From: a virus
IMG/VR virus record: IMGVR_UViG_3300044984_001107
Span: 1 to 33,385 of that record
DNA: 33,385 bases
Direction: 5' to 3' (one strand)
Positions within the stretch are counted from its first letter, which is position 1. Each line of letters begins with the position of its first letter. The notes under the pieces were generated by a model. It saw only the letters and a list, made by a program, of their open reading frames with translations, did no database searches and was not told the DNA's origin. Below are positions 1-6,628 of the stretch, one piece after another. Both the position numbers and the translations under genes were made by a program.

Positions 1-298
1 CATTCATTGCATCGTGAGACAATAACTCCAAGCACATTTCGAACTCAATGAAGTCTCTGGTCTCTTCAGACCATAATGCTTTGTTTACAGAGTCCAGTTT
101 CCTTTTGCCAGAGAAAGATACCCCCATAAATTTAAAATCAAAATGGAAGTCTCCCCAAGCATCACAATGCAAATGATATACGATAATGTTTTGCCCAGAA
201 AATGTGTAATGCTCTTCAAGTTGTTGAAATTCCTCTGGTGAAAAGCAGTCATTTAAACGCTCATTGTAGAGCCAGTTGTTTTTTGGTTGGTATGTCAT
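1..298 (-). CDS. Hypothetical protein, 3'-truncated by the window edge
   Basis: An open frame of at least 99 codons runs from an ATG at 298 to the left edge with no stop, so the C-terminus is missing. The visible protein begins MTYQPKNNWLYNERLND and is rich in aromatic and acidic residues (segment CDAWGDFHFDFKF near residues 45-57). No signal peptide or membrane segment is visible and I do not recognise the family. Its ATG overlaps the TGA of the preceding 30-aa ORF (ATGA), so it is probably translated with it, as the fourth gene after the promoter at 0.8 kb. The function is unknown. Confidence 0.75.
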   Translation of the reverse strand, partial: MTYQPKNNWLYNERLNDCFSPEEFQQLEEHYTFSGQNIIVYHLHCDAWGDFHFDFKFMGVSFSGKRKLDSVNKALWSEETRDFIEFEMCLELLSHDAMN

Positions 299-387
299 AC
301 GATTCTTATTAATAAATTGAATACATAGGTGAATAGCAAGGCAAGAGTAAAGATGCCCCAGCATATTGTTTTTAATTTGTCGCTCAT
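295..387 (-). CDS. 30-aa single-membrane-segment micro-protein
   Basis: A short frame from ATG at 387 to TGA at 297-295 encodes 30 residues: a basic start (MSDKLKT), a hydrophobic stretch of about 20 residues (ICWGIFTLALLFTYVFNLLI) and a short RIV tail. This is a typical single membrane span. It starts 2 nt after the preceding stop and ends in an ATGA overlap with the next gene, which supports translation. Its role is unknown; it could be a small inner-membrane peptide affecting lysis or superinfection, but that is inference from the membrane span alone. Confidence 0.6.
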   Translation of the reverse strand: MSDKLKTICWGIFTLALLFTYVFNLLIRIV

Positions 388-389
388 AA

Positions 390-536
390 TTAGTCTCTTA
401 AAACTGCTCTAAAATATCCCCAAGAATACTCTCCGTATTCGTTTAAATTGTTTTTCCAATCTGATGGTACGATGGTTTCAAATTGTGATTTGGTGATTGA
501 TACACCATTGTTGAAGTAATTGAATTTATTTTTCAT
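390..536 (-). CDS. Hypothetical 48-aa protein
   Basis: The start chosen is the ATG at 536, which lies 4 nt after the stop of the upstream gene; a longer frame to 581 would overlap that gene by about 40 nt. The product is soluble-looking, with many Asn and aromatic residues (MKNKFNYFNNG at the start, EYSWGYFRAVLRD at the end). No family is recognised. It is the second gene after the 0.8 kb promoter. Confidence 0.6.
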   Translation of the reverse strand: MKNKFNYFNNGVSITKSQFETIVPSDWKNNLNEYGEYSWGYFRAVLRD

Positions 537-540
537 ATAA

Positions 541-765
541 TTATTTTTTAGCACATTTGTAAGTTTCAGTGAAATAGCCATCAGATACCGAACGCATAGA
601 TTCTAAATTATTATCATCTAAACTATAATCAGCCCCATAATAATTCCCGTCACCATCGTAACATTTGACTTTCCAATAAATCGTTCCACTTGGTAATTGC
701 TTATGAATTTCAGTCCATTCTTTTAAGCCTTCGTAAACCTCTGTTGATTCTAATAAATTTGTCAT
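541..765 (-). CDS. Hypothetical 74-aa protein, first gene after the 0.8 kb promoter
   Basis: The open frame extends to 804, but the -7 box of a clear promoter lies at 790-797 inside that extension. The start must therefore be the internal ATG at 765 (MTNLLESTEVYEGLKEW), about 18 nt after the predicted transcription start, behind an A-rich leader. The protein is acidic and aromatic with the segment KCYDGDGNYYGADYSLDD in the middle, possibly a beta-rich fold, and ends YKCAKK. No family is recognised. It heads a late mini-operon of four small genes running off the window. Confidence 0.7.
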   Translation of the reverse strand: MTNLLESTEVYEGLKEWTEIHKQLPSGTIYWKVKCYDGDGNYYGADYSLDDNNLESMRSVSDGYFTETYKCAKK

Positions 766-782
766 AATATTTTTAATAATTG

Positions 783-820
783 TATGGAGCAAAGATACAT
801 TCATTCACATCATTTCCAAA
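783..820 (-). promoter_or_regulatory. Bacteroidetes-type promoter (late promoter copy A)
   Basis: On the minus strand a -33 box TTTG (820-817) is followed after exactly 19 bp by the -7 box TATCTTTG (797-790), a full match to the Bacteroidetes consensus TTTG-N19-TAnnTTTG. Transcription should start near 783. The initial transcribed stretch CCATACAATTA is identical to that of the promoter at 21.3 kb, and both have an AT-rich tract just upstream of the -33 box. It lies in the 150-bp gap between the holin-like gene and a set of tiny genes. Confidence 0.8.
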
Positions 821-857
821 TTTTAATTTTTAAATTTGAAAATAAATTGACATAGTT

Positions 858-879
858 ATTATAACTTGCTGAAAATCAA
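858..879 (-). promoter_or_regulatory. Conserved 22-bp upstream element (copy A), possible activator site
   Basis: The minus-strand sequence TTGATTTTCAGCAAGTTATA plus AT lies 37 bp upstream of the -33 box. A copy matching at 19 of 22 positions sits at exactly the same distance from the promoter at 21.3 kb. The core TGA-N3-TCA is a dyad, as expected for a dimeric DNA-binding protein. That it is an activator or operator site is inference from conservation and spacing. Confidence 0.55.
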
Positions 880-914
880 CAAGAATATTTTATATTGCGA
901 TTAGAAATATTTTT

Positions 915-1181
915 CTAACCTTTTATTTTAGGATGTTTTGGAGATGGTTTTATGGAAGTTTTCTTGCTTCCGTATCTCAAATCGTGAGGATTAAGAGAAT
1001 TATATATGACTGGAACAATAGAAATCACTCCAGCACTAATCAATTTCTTGCCCATTGTCCAATCGAATGAGAATAAATCAACACCATTGCTCATCTCTGC
1101 CATATATAATGTCAGTACTCCAGATATAAATATCTTGCAATAACTCCCTATTGCAGATGAAAAAAATTTGTTTATCGACAT
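915..1181 (-). CDS. Predicted holin, 88 aa, two membrane segments
   Basis: There are two hydrophobic segments: residues about 9-28 (AIGSYCKIFISGVLTLYMAE) and about 46-62 (KLISAGVISIVPVIYNSL). They are separated by the aromatic, acidic stretch GVDLFSFDW, and a basic C-terminal tail (KKTSIKPSPKHPKIKG) follows. Size, topology and the charged tail fit small phage holins. The gene lies at the end of a cassette that begins with the M15 endopeptidase. Its ATG overlaps the stop of the Lys-rich ORF. Holin function is inferred from topology and position. An AT hairpin (901-918) covers the stop codon. Confidence 0.65.
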   Translation of the reverse strand: MSINKFFSSAIGSYCKIFISGVLTLYMAEMSNGVDLFSFDWTMGKKLISAGVISIVPVIYNSLNPHDLRYGSKKTSIKPSPKHPKIKG

Positions 1182-1294
1182 TTGCCTTGACCTTTATATT
1201 TCTTTGCCGGTTTATTATTTTTTGAATGGATTCCTTTTCCATTCTTCTTTGCTTTCGTTTTGAAAGATTTAGTTTCCGTTGTCTTCTTTGCCAT
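1172..1294 (-). CDS. Lys-rich 40-aa peptide in the lysis cassette
   Basis: ATG at 1294 to TAA at 1174-1172 gives 40 residues, of which about 15 are Lys (MAKKTTETKSFKTKAKKNGK and onwards), ending YKGQGKCR. It overlaps the preceding gene by 26 nt and the following holin-like gene by 10 nt, and it fills the only gap in the cassette. Such a basic peptide may bind nucleic acid or the membrane or cell wall surface; I recognise no formal family. The ORF is judged real from position and strongly biased composition. Confidence 0.55.
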   Translation of the reverse strand: MAKKTTETKSFKTKAKKNGKGIHSKNNKPAKKYKGQGKCR

Positions 1295-1448
1295 TTGTCC
1301 AGAATTTCTTTTTAAGTATATGTACGATGTAAGCAGATAGAATCGATGTAAAAATTGATGTCAAAAATCTTGTTCCAATATCTCCCCAGTTGATGGACAT
1401 AGTTATGAATCCAACAATGCATCCAGTTAAGTCCTCAACATTCTTCAT
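1269..1448 (-). CDS. Small membrane protein of the lysis cassette, 59 aa
   Basis: The start chosen is the ATG at 1448 (MKNVEDLTGC), which overlaps the TGA of the preceding 35-aa ORF as ATGA; the frame also has an ATG at 1460. Residues about 12-21 (IVGFITMSIN) are mildly hydrophobic and residues 32-49 (FLTSIFTSILSAYIVHIL) form a clear membrane span followed by KKKFW and a polar tail. It could be a second holin, an antiholin or a pinholin-like partner. That role is inferred only from topology and its place between endolysin and holin. Confidence 0.6.
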   Translation of the reverse strand: MKNVEDLTGCIVGFITMSINWGDIGTRFLTSIFTSILSAYIVHILKKKFWTNGKEDNGN

Positions 1449-1552
1449 ATCAAATCGCATACAAATGATGTGATAAATGCAGTTGCCTCCTCAAGTCTGT
1501 GCTTCCAAGTTTTCTTGCAGAAAACAATGATGAATAATAATGACTCACTCAT
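1445..1552 (-). CDS. 35-aa micro-protein coupled to the endolysin
   Basis: This short frame starts with ATGA overlapping the stop of the M15 peptidase and ends with ATGA overlapping the start of the next gene, strong evidence that it is translated. The product is MSESLLFIIVFCKKTWKHRL followed by EEATAFITSFVCDLI: a short hydrophobic start, a basic centre and an amphipathic end with two Cys. It resembles no family I know. Membrane association within the lysis cassette is plausible. Confidence 0.55.
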   Translation of the reverse strand: MSESLLFIIVFCKKTWKHRLEEATAFITSFVCDLI

Positions 1553-2004
1553 AATACTGGATACCCCCCAATCATCTTTGCTTTTTGCAATGCTTTAATT
1601 GAATATCCAAATGTCTTTTGAAAATGTGGCAAGTCAAGAAATTTCCAATCTCCACCCCACTCCCATCCATATGATTTAAAGATTCTCACAACTTCCATCC
1701 AATCAGCCAGACCATCTTTGTCAAAATCTTTTGTGGTGTCATAAGATACCTTACCATCCACAATGAATGCAATGTCAATTGCTAATCCGTAGTTGTGATA
1801 TGATTGACCTCCTCGACTATTGGTGACTATCTTGCCAGATGTTGTCCTTCCTTTGGCATATAAGCCATTCTGTTCCTCATTTGAACGATGTGTATGAGTG
1901 AACACACAATCAATGCTTAATGCCTCGCATATCTCTTCATAGATGTGCTTGGCTTCATTCCTTAAGTTTGGATGGAGCAAATCGATTCTTTCCAATGTTT
2001 TCAT
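1549..2004 (-). CDS. M15-family peptidoglycan peptidase (endolysin) with EF-hand loop
   Basis: This 151-aa protein resembles VanY/L-alanyl-D-glutamate peptidases, which cleave peptidoglycan stem peptides. Zinc ligands are visible as H70 and D77 in SYHNYGLAID and H127 in DLPHFQ; GWEWGGDW (113-120) holds the probable catalytic E115. Between these motifs lies a 12-residue loop, D93-F-D-K-D-G-L-A-D-W-M-E104, with every canonical EF-hand calcium ligand. The phage T5 endolysin, also M15, is known to be calcium-regulated through a comparable loop. No signal peptide is present, so it should depend on a holin. Its start overlaps the upstream gene by 50 nt, but the N-terminus (LERIDLLHPNLRNEA) is family-typical, supporting this start. 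Confidence 0.9.
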   Translation of the reverse strand: MKTLERIDLLHPNLRNEAKHIYEEICEALSIDCVFTHTHRSNEEQNGLYAKGRTTSGKIVTNSRGGQSYHNYGLAIDIAFIVDGKVSYDTTKDFDKDGLADWMEVVRIFKSYGWEWGGDWKFLDLPHFQKTFGYSIKALQKAKMIGGYPVL

Positions 2005-2506
2005 AGTTTTTTGCTTTTATGTTATAATGTGTTTGATGGTATCCTCTGGATTCCATTTCTGTTTTCAATTCATTTGGAGTCATTCTGTGCCAGTTTTTAA
2101 ACTCCATAACTCTGGCAATATACTCATAACAAGTCGGCTTGTTTGATGCTTCCTCAATCGTTCTTCCATACCACTTATTTGTGAAAATATAAATAGGCAT
2201 AAACCACAACAAGTCAAAGAATGAATAAGAGAAATGTCCAATCATTGCTTTGGCTCTGTTGCCAGACTGGAATTGCAATTCCTCTGGGACTTCATACACA
2301 GAAATAATCTGCTCACGAACCCAATCAACATACTTTACTTTGACCACTCCATTGATGTCGGATTCTAACACATACAAGACTCCTTTGATTTCCACCAGAA
2401 ATGATGCGTGATTATAGAATGTCCTTGCAACTTTGCGAATCAAGTGAGAGATAATTGTTAATGGTTTTCTCCAGTTGAATGGAGTATGGACTAAAATTAT
2501 TTTCAT
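1955..2506 (-). CDS. Permuted NlpC/P60 (YiiX-like) fold protein, putative amidase
   Basis: This 183-aa protein has His first and Cys last: NHASFLVE with H33 and acidic E39, then E48 in YVLESD, and TCYEYIARVM with C126. This is the order seen in circularly permuted papain-like NlpC/P60 proteins (YiiX/LRAT type). A hydrophobic stretch (FFDLLWFMPIYIF, about 96-108) precedes the Cys region. Next to the M15 endolysin it may act on peptidoglycan or lipid amides during entry or lysis. The family call rests on motif order only. The 3' end overlaps the endolysin start by 50 nt. Confidence 0.55.
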   Translation of the reverse strand: MKIILVHTPFNWRKPLTIISHLIRKVARTFYNHASFLVEIKGVLYVLESDINGVVKVKYVDWVREQIISVYEVPEELQFQSGNRAKAMIGHFSYSFFDLLWFMPIYIFTNKWYGRTIEEASNKPTCYEYIARVMEFKNWHRMTPNELKTEMESRGYHQTHYNIKAKNYENIGKNRFAPSKLKE

Positions 2507-2516
2507 AGTGGGATTA

Positions 2517-2861
2517 TTATGCCGTTACAATTTCAATATTTGATTCTCCATAAAGTAATGCCAAATCTTCAAATACTGCCATAATCAACAATGTCTCGGA
2601 TGGAATTGTCTCGAATGATTCAACTGGAAGTTTTGCATACGAAAATGTTGTATCGAAATCTTCAATTCCTTGCAATATATGTTTGCCATCAGTCATTGCT
2701 TGGTATGATGCATAGACAAATGTGGCAATTTGTGATGGAATCATTCCTTCAACTTGTGCCTTCACATCTGCATATCCTTCCGCAATGATAACTATTGAAC
2801 CAGATGGAATTTGTATTCCAGATGTCAAATTTACTTCGGTGTTTATTTTTATATATTTCAT
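2517..2861 (-). CDS. Hypothetical 114-aa protein near the tail fibre
   Basis: The N-terminal half looks beta-rich (MKYIKINTEVNLTSGIQIPS, SIVIIAEGYADVK) and the rest mixed (MAVFEDLALLYGESNIEIVTA at the end). There is no membrane segment, signal peptide or known motif. It lies 13 nt after the fibre gene and 10 nt before the NlpC/P60-like gene. Gene order suggests a virion or fibre accessory protein. Function unknown. Confidence 0.65.
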   Translation of the reverse strand: MKYIKINTEVNLTSGIQIPSGSIVIIAEGYADVKAQVEGMIPSQIATFVYASYQAMTDGKHILQGIEDFDTTFSYAKLPVESFETIPSETLLIMAVFEDLALLYGESNIEIVTA

Positions 2862-2874
2862 ATTATTATCTATT

Positions 2875-3933
2875 TTACATTGGACTATGATTTAATTTTG
2901 CCCAAGCACCTCCTTGATAAACACATATATGGTCATTTGTAGTATTGTACACCATTAATCCATTAGGTGGTGTAGTAATTGCATTTATTTGTGTTGTAGT
3001 CATTCTTGGTGGGAGAAAACCTTTTGTTGTACTTACCACTTCAAGCATTGCTGAAGAATTTGGAGCAGTTGTTTGACCAATTGCCATTTGACCATTAGTT
3101 GCTAAATTTCCATCATCATCAAAAGTGATTGATTTTGTAGAGTCGCTATTTTCAGCCTTCAAACTTGTTGTTGAACTTGTTGCCGTTTTTCCCTTTATGT
3201 GAACGGATGCAGTTGGTGATGCAATCCCAAAGCCGTTCAATATACTTGGTCGAATTATCAATCCATAATGAGTCCCCAAAATTGAAGTCATTGTTGGATT
3301 GTAATCTATTCCATAAATAGAACCACTTGCCGTTCCAGTTTGATTAATGTCCGTTTTTATTTGAAAATGGGTTAATGTTGCAGTTCCACTTGATGGGTTA
3401 AATGGATGTTGTGCGGGACTTTGATGATTGTTTATAATCGAAAACAATCTATAATCTCCACTTGTAGCATTAAGACTTTGAGTCCCCGCCCCGTTGATTA
3501 TCTGAACTCCATCAAACCTTGTAGCATTTAAGTTTGAACTTATTTGAAAACCCCTTGTGATATATCTATCGTTACTCACACTTCCTCCAGCTATAAGTTC
3601 ATATGCAGTATCACGCATCGACCATTTTGTAGCCCCAGCAGACGCAAACGCAAAAGTCCCATCACCTAAATGGCTAAAACTTGCCGTGCCGTCTGAATTT
3701 TCAACTCGAAAATTTGTTGTTCCAGATGTGTTTCCACTCCCTTTCACACCTAATGTTGCATTGATTAAGCCAGTCCCTCCAATGTTCAATTGAGTGCTTG
3801 ATAAATATAATGGAGTTGCTCCCCCATCGCCATCACTCAATAGCCTTTTTGTTCCACTTATCGCAGAGTTATCGTTAAATTTTATTAGACTCTGGTATGT
3901 TGATGCTGGTGTTGTTCCGTTTAGTGATGCCAT
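2875..3933 (-). CDS. Putative tail fibre / receptor-binding protein
   Basis: This 352-aa protein is rich in Ser, Thr, Gly and Asn, starts MASLNGTTPASTYQSLIKFN and has the low-complexity beta-repeat look of fibres. A stretch near residues 240-270 (SVHIKGKTATSSTTSLKAEN) partly repeats residues 62-86 (GVKGSGNTSGTTNFRVENSD), so modules such as xAENSDSTKSxTFDDDGxL are duplicated. The C-terminus carries VVSTTKGFLPPRMTTTQ and GLMVYNTTNDHICVYQGGAW, a segment common in Bacteroidetes phage fibres and host surface proteins. No S74 chaperone motif is visible. Host-receptor binding is inferred from composition and location. Confidence 0.75.
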   Translation of the reverse strand: MASLNGTTPASTYQSLIKFNDNSAISGTKRLLSDGDGGATPLYLSSTQLNIGGTGLINATLGVKGSGNTSGTTNFRVENSDGTASFSHLGDGTFAFASAGATKWSMRDTAYELIAGGSVSNDRYITRGFQISSNLNATRFDGVQIINGAGTQSLNATSGDYRLFSIINNHQSPAQHPFNPSSGTATLTHFQIKTDINQTGTASGSIYGIDYNPTMTSILGTHYGLIIRPSILNGFGIASPTASVHIKGKTATSSTTSLKAENSDSTKSITFDDDGNLATNGQMAIGQTTAPNSSAMLEVVSTTKGFLPPRMTTTQINAITTPPNGLMVYNTTNDHICVYQGGAWAKLNHSPM

Positions 3934-3943
3934 TGTTTTTTGC

Positions 3944-4129
3944 TTAAGTCCAAGTTGTTGTAATTAAATTCCAGTTAGTTGTGATTAATTGCCATTCAGT
4001 TGACGGAAAAGGAGTCATCGGTATATATGTCAATGTCACATTCTGTCCAGCAAGAGTATAACTCCCTTGAGTGACAATCAGTTTCTTTTCTGGTGTCGGT
4101 GTGAATGTTATATATAACTGCTCTCTCAC
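3944..4129 (-). CDS. 61-aa protein with one GxYxLxGQ repeat
   Basis: It contains one copy of the repeat found eleven times in the gene before it: VTQGSYTLAGQNVTLTY near residues 19-35. A Trp/Thr-rich tail (TEWQLITTNWNLITTTWT) follows. Its ATG overlaps the upstream stop as ATGA. It may be a detached terminal module of the repeat protein, working in the same virion structure. Function unknown. Confidence 0.65.
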   Translation of the reverse strand: MREQLYITFTPTPEKKLIVTQGSYTLAGQNVTLTYIPMTPFPSTEWQLITTNWNLITTTWT

Positions 4130-4971
4130 GATGTTATGAAATACCTCTTTCTAAATAATGTAGTAATCAGTTGAATCTCTTTGCCAGTAAGACCATATTG
4201 ACCCTTTGACAAAGATAGAAATTTATTATTAATAAATGAAACTTCCTCACCAGTCAGAGAATAATCACCCTTACTAATTGATAGACGGATATTTTGCAAT
4301 AATTGAACATCTGTTCCAGACAATGTATATTGACCCTTAGACATCAACAAATAATGCTGAACAACAAAATTAATTGCTTGTCCATATGAGATGTAGTCTC
4401 CTTTATTAATTGTCACTCTGGATGACTTAATTAATCCAACACTTTCTTTTGCAAGAGCAAAATTTCCTCTGTTGCAAACAAGTGTATATGCTCCAATTGT
4501 GCCATACACCAATGTCACATTCTGCCCAGACAAAGAATAACTTCCTTGAGCAAGTGACAATATCCTTCCTCTAATAAAGTTCAACCCTTGCCCAGCAAGA
4601 GTGTAATTGCCATTAGTTGCAGAAAGAAGTCTTTGTCTTAATAGATTTGCAGATTGACCAGACAAGGTGAATGTGCCTTGAGACATAGCAATCAACTTGC
4701 CTCTTAACACATTCACAGATTGCCCAGAATAAGTATATGCTCCTTGGTTATTAGTCAACAAATAACCTTGCTTTAATAGAGCCGTTTGACCATTGTATGA
4801 ATAACTCCCTTGATTCGCAGTAAGCAATCTTGTTCTGGCAAATAATAAGGATTGACCAGTCAATTCAAAAGCACCTTGAGACAATAACAAACTATAAGAT
4901 GATGCTGAACTTACAATTGGTATTTGTTTTAGTTCAATTGTCGCTCCATCAAATAATCTTCTTGATGCCAT
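4126..4971 (-). CDS. Repeat protein with 11 copies of a ~22-aa GxYxLxGQ unit
   Basis: The 281-aa protein consists almost entirely of units of the form (Q/K)G-x-(Y/F)-x-L-x-G-(Q/x)-x-(V/L)-x-(L/F) followed by seven variable residues, spaced about 22 residues apart, for example QGSYSYNGQTALL, QGTFTLSGQSANL and KGQYTLSGTDVQL. I count 11 units; unit 7 (RGNFALAKESVGL) is degenerate. The N-terminal half uses QG and the C-terminal half KG, which suggests stepwise duplication. Copies are diverged at DNA level. The pattern suggests a repeated beta-hairpin or solenoid. Position points to a virion appendage, function unknown. Confidence 0.75.
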   Translation of the reverse strand: MASRRLFDGATIELKQIPIVSSASSYSLLLSQGAFELTGQSLLFARTRLLTANQGSYSYNGQTALLKQGYLLTNNQGAYTYSGQSVNVLRGKLIAMSQGTFTLSGQSANLLRQRLLSATNGNYTLAGQGLNFIRGRILSLAQGSYSLSGQNVTLVYGTIGAYTLVCNRGNFALAKESVGLIKSSRVTINKGDYISYGQAINFVVQHYLLMSKGQYTLSGTDVQLLQNIRLSISKGDYSLTGEEVSFINNKFLSLSKGQYGLTGKEIQLITTLFRKRYFITS

Positions 4972-5780
4972 TATACTTCGTTAAGAATTATACTTCCACT
5001 TACTTGTTGAGTCACACTTGATATAATTCCAAAAGTCAAACAAGCATTAGGATTGATTTCTGCGAATTGCCCTATTACCCCACCACTTGACACCATATCC
5101 AAAACAGATGTTGCCGTTGTTGTTTCCATCGATAGCATTGCAAGAGGCTTGTATAGACACACACCAAAGTTGCCAATTGACCCAGTTGTTCCAGCAAGTG
5201 TAACAGATTCAATACTTCTTATGCCCGTATCTCCCGCTTGTAAAGGAATAGGTATTAACCCAATGGCTTCCCTATAAAATCCCGCACCAATTTGTGTGGC
5301 AGTTGATGTTCTTCCAGATGTCCCCGCTTGGTTTGTATAACTGATTGTGAAAGTACTCGCAGTTGTTCCTAAAACAGCGTAAATAATTACCGCACCCATT
5401 ACACCCTCTCCAGATGTGTACCTTGTCAATGATGCAGTCGGAAGATTTGTTGTTTGTGTTGTTGTTAAAGTTGCATCCAACCCCCCATTGTGGACCAGCA
5501 AATCCATCAAAATAATACTTGCTCCACCTCCAGCCGATGAACTTAATCTCGCCCCTAACAATTGTAAACTACCCGAACTAATTGCTGGAATAGGACTAAT
5601 GCATTCAAGACTATCCTTGTTAAGTGTTACCGATGTTGTTGGTGTACTTGGAGATGGTATAAAATTTCTCCATCCCGCAGAAAGTCTCGATGTTCTTGGG
5701 CTTCCACCACCCATTATGAAATCACATTCCCGATTATCTCCAAGTTTTGATAAATATTGATTGAAGTCACTTAAAGCCAT
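4971..5780 (-). CDS. Virion-type protein, paralogue 2 of a tandem pair
   Basis: The frame extends to 5945, but the start chosen is the ATG at 5780 (MALSDFNQYLSKLGDNRECD), which overlaps the upstream stop as TAATG; the extension would lie in the other paralogue. The 269-aa protein aligns with the preceding gene in its second half: IPLQAGDTGIRSIESVTL, then TGSIGNFGVCLYKPLA, versus IPLQAGDSGIQSIQQVQL and TGTAGNFGITIAQPLA. Composition (Ser, Thr, Gly) suggests a beta-rich structural protein. Similar proteins occur in other phages as uncharacterised virion components. Confidence 0.7.
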   Translation of the reverse strand: MALSDFNQYLSKLGDNRECDFIMGGGSPRTSRLSAGWRNFIPSPSTPTTSVTLNKDSLECISPIPAISSGSLQLLGARLSSSAGGGASIILMDLLVHNGGLDATLTTTQTTNLPTASLTRYTSGEGVMGAVIIYAVLGTTASTFTISYTNQAGTSGRTSTATQIGAGFYREAIGLIPIPLQAGDTGIRSIESVTLAGTTGSIGNFGVCLYKPLAMLSMETTTATSVLDMVSSGGVIGQFAEINPNACLTFGIISSVTQQVSGSIILNEV

Positions 5781-6628
5781 TATTTCTGTATTGTTGCGAT
5801 TGAACCAAATAATTCTGGAGCATTTCCACTCGCTGGGATAAACATTAAAGATAAACAAGCATCTGGATTGATTACTGGTATACTTGGAAGTCCAGTTGTG
5901 TAATCTCGCCACCCCATTGTACCAACTGCATTCACTGGTATCCAAGCCAATGGTTGAGCGATTGTAATTCCAAAATTTCCAGCCGTTCCAGTTGTTGCAC
6001 TTAATTGAACTTGTTGTATTGATTGTATACCAGAATCACCCGCTTGAAGTGGGATTCTCTGCATCCTTGATACTTCACGGAAACCCGTTGCACCTATATT
6101 TATTGTTGATGTCCTTGAGCCAGTCCCTCCTTGATTGGTGTAGGTCATCGTTAGTGTTGTAGATGTTGTGCCTATTATTGTATATATTTCATAGAATGCT
6201 ATATTCCCAGCACCGCTTGTGTTTCTTGTTAGCGATGGTGTAGCGGGAGAGCCTTGAATTGTTTGAGCAGATATCGAAGTTGCATTCAGATTTCCTATAT
6301 GAAATAACCTATCATATAAAAGATAAACTCCCGCAATTAGTGGAGTAATAGATGCACCGATTAACCATTTTTCTCTTCCTCCACTTGGTGCAGTAAAAGG
6401 TATTGCCCCAATTGTTGTTTTATCTGGGATTACACCACTTGTTGGAACAACACCAGATGATGGCATTCCATCATATGTCCAAAGAGAACATCCTCTACCC
6501 GATATTGGAGAAGTTGCAGTAACACCAGCAACCCTTGGGACTTTGTGAAAAAAGATATTTTCGGGCAATCCACTATTTCCACCAGATTGTCTGTTTATTA
6601 AGTCGGATAAATCTGTTATTACTGCCAT
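5780..6628 (-). CDS. Virion-type protein, paralogue 1 of a tandem pair
   Basis: This 282-aa protein starts MAVITDLSDLINRQSGGN. It shares with the next gene the core TYTNQGGTGSRTST, IPLQAGDSGIQSIQQVQL, the GNFG-x4-(K/Q)PLA segment and a final block around NPDACL, so the two arose by tandem duplication. There is no membrane segment. A structural role (head decoration or tail) is inferred from location between connector and fibre genes. Its start overlaps the previous gene by 10 nt. Confidence 0.7.
   Translation of the reverse strand: MAVITDLSDLINRQSGGNSGLPENIFFHKVPRVAGVTATSPISGRGCSLWTYDGMPSSGVVPTSGVIPDKTTIGAIPFTAPSGGREKWLIGASITPLIAGVYLLYDRLFHIGNLNATSISAQTIQGSPATPSLTRNTSGAGNIAFYEIYTIIGTTSTTLTMTYTNQGGTGSRTSTINIGATGFREVSRMQRIPLQAGDSGIQSIQQVQLSATTGTAGNFGITIAQPLAWIPVNAVGTMGWRDYTTGLPSIPVINPDACLSLMFIPASGNAPELFGSIATIQK

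Noticed and set aside
901-918. 7-bp AT hairpin (TTAGAAA/TTTCTAA) over the holin-like stop codon
   Set aside because: No GC in the stem beyond one pair and no T-tract follows on the minus strand, so it is not a convincing terminator.
4126-4971. CRISPR-like regular spacing in the repeat region
   Set aside because: The ~66-bp units encode a diverged protein repeat with no identical DNA repeats or unique spacers.
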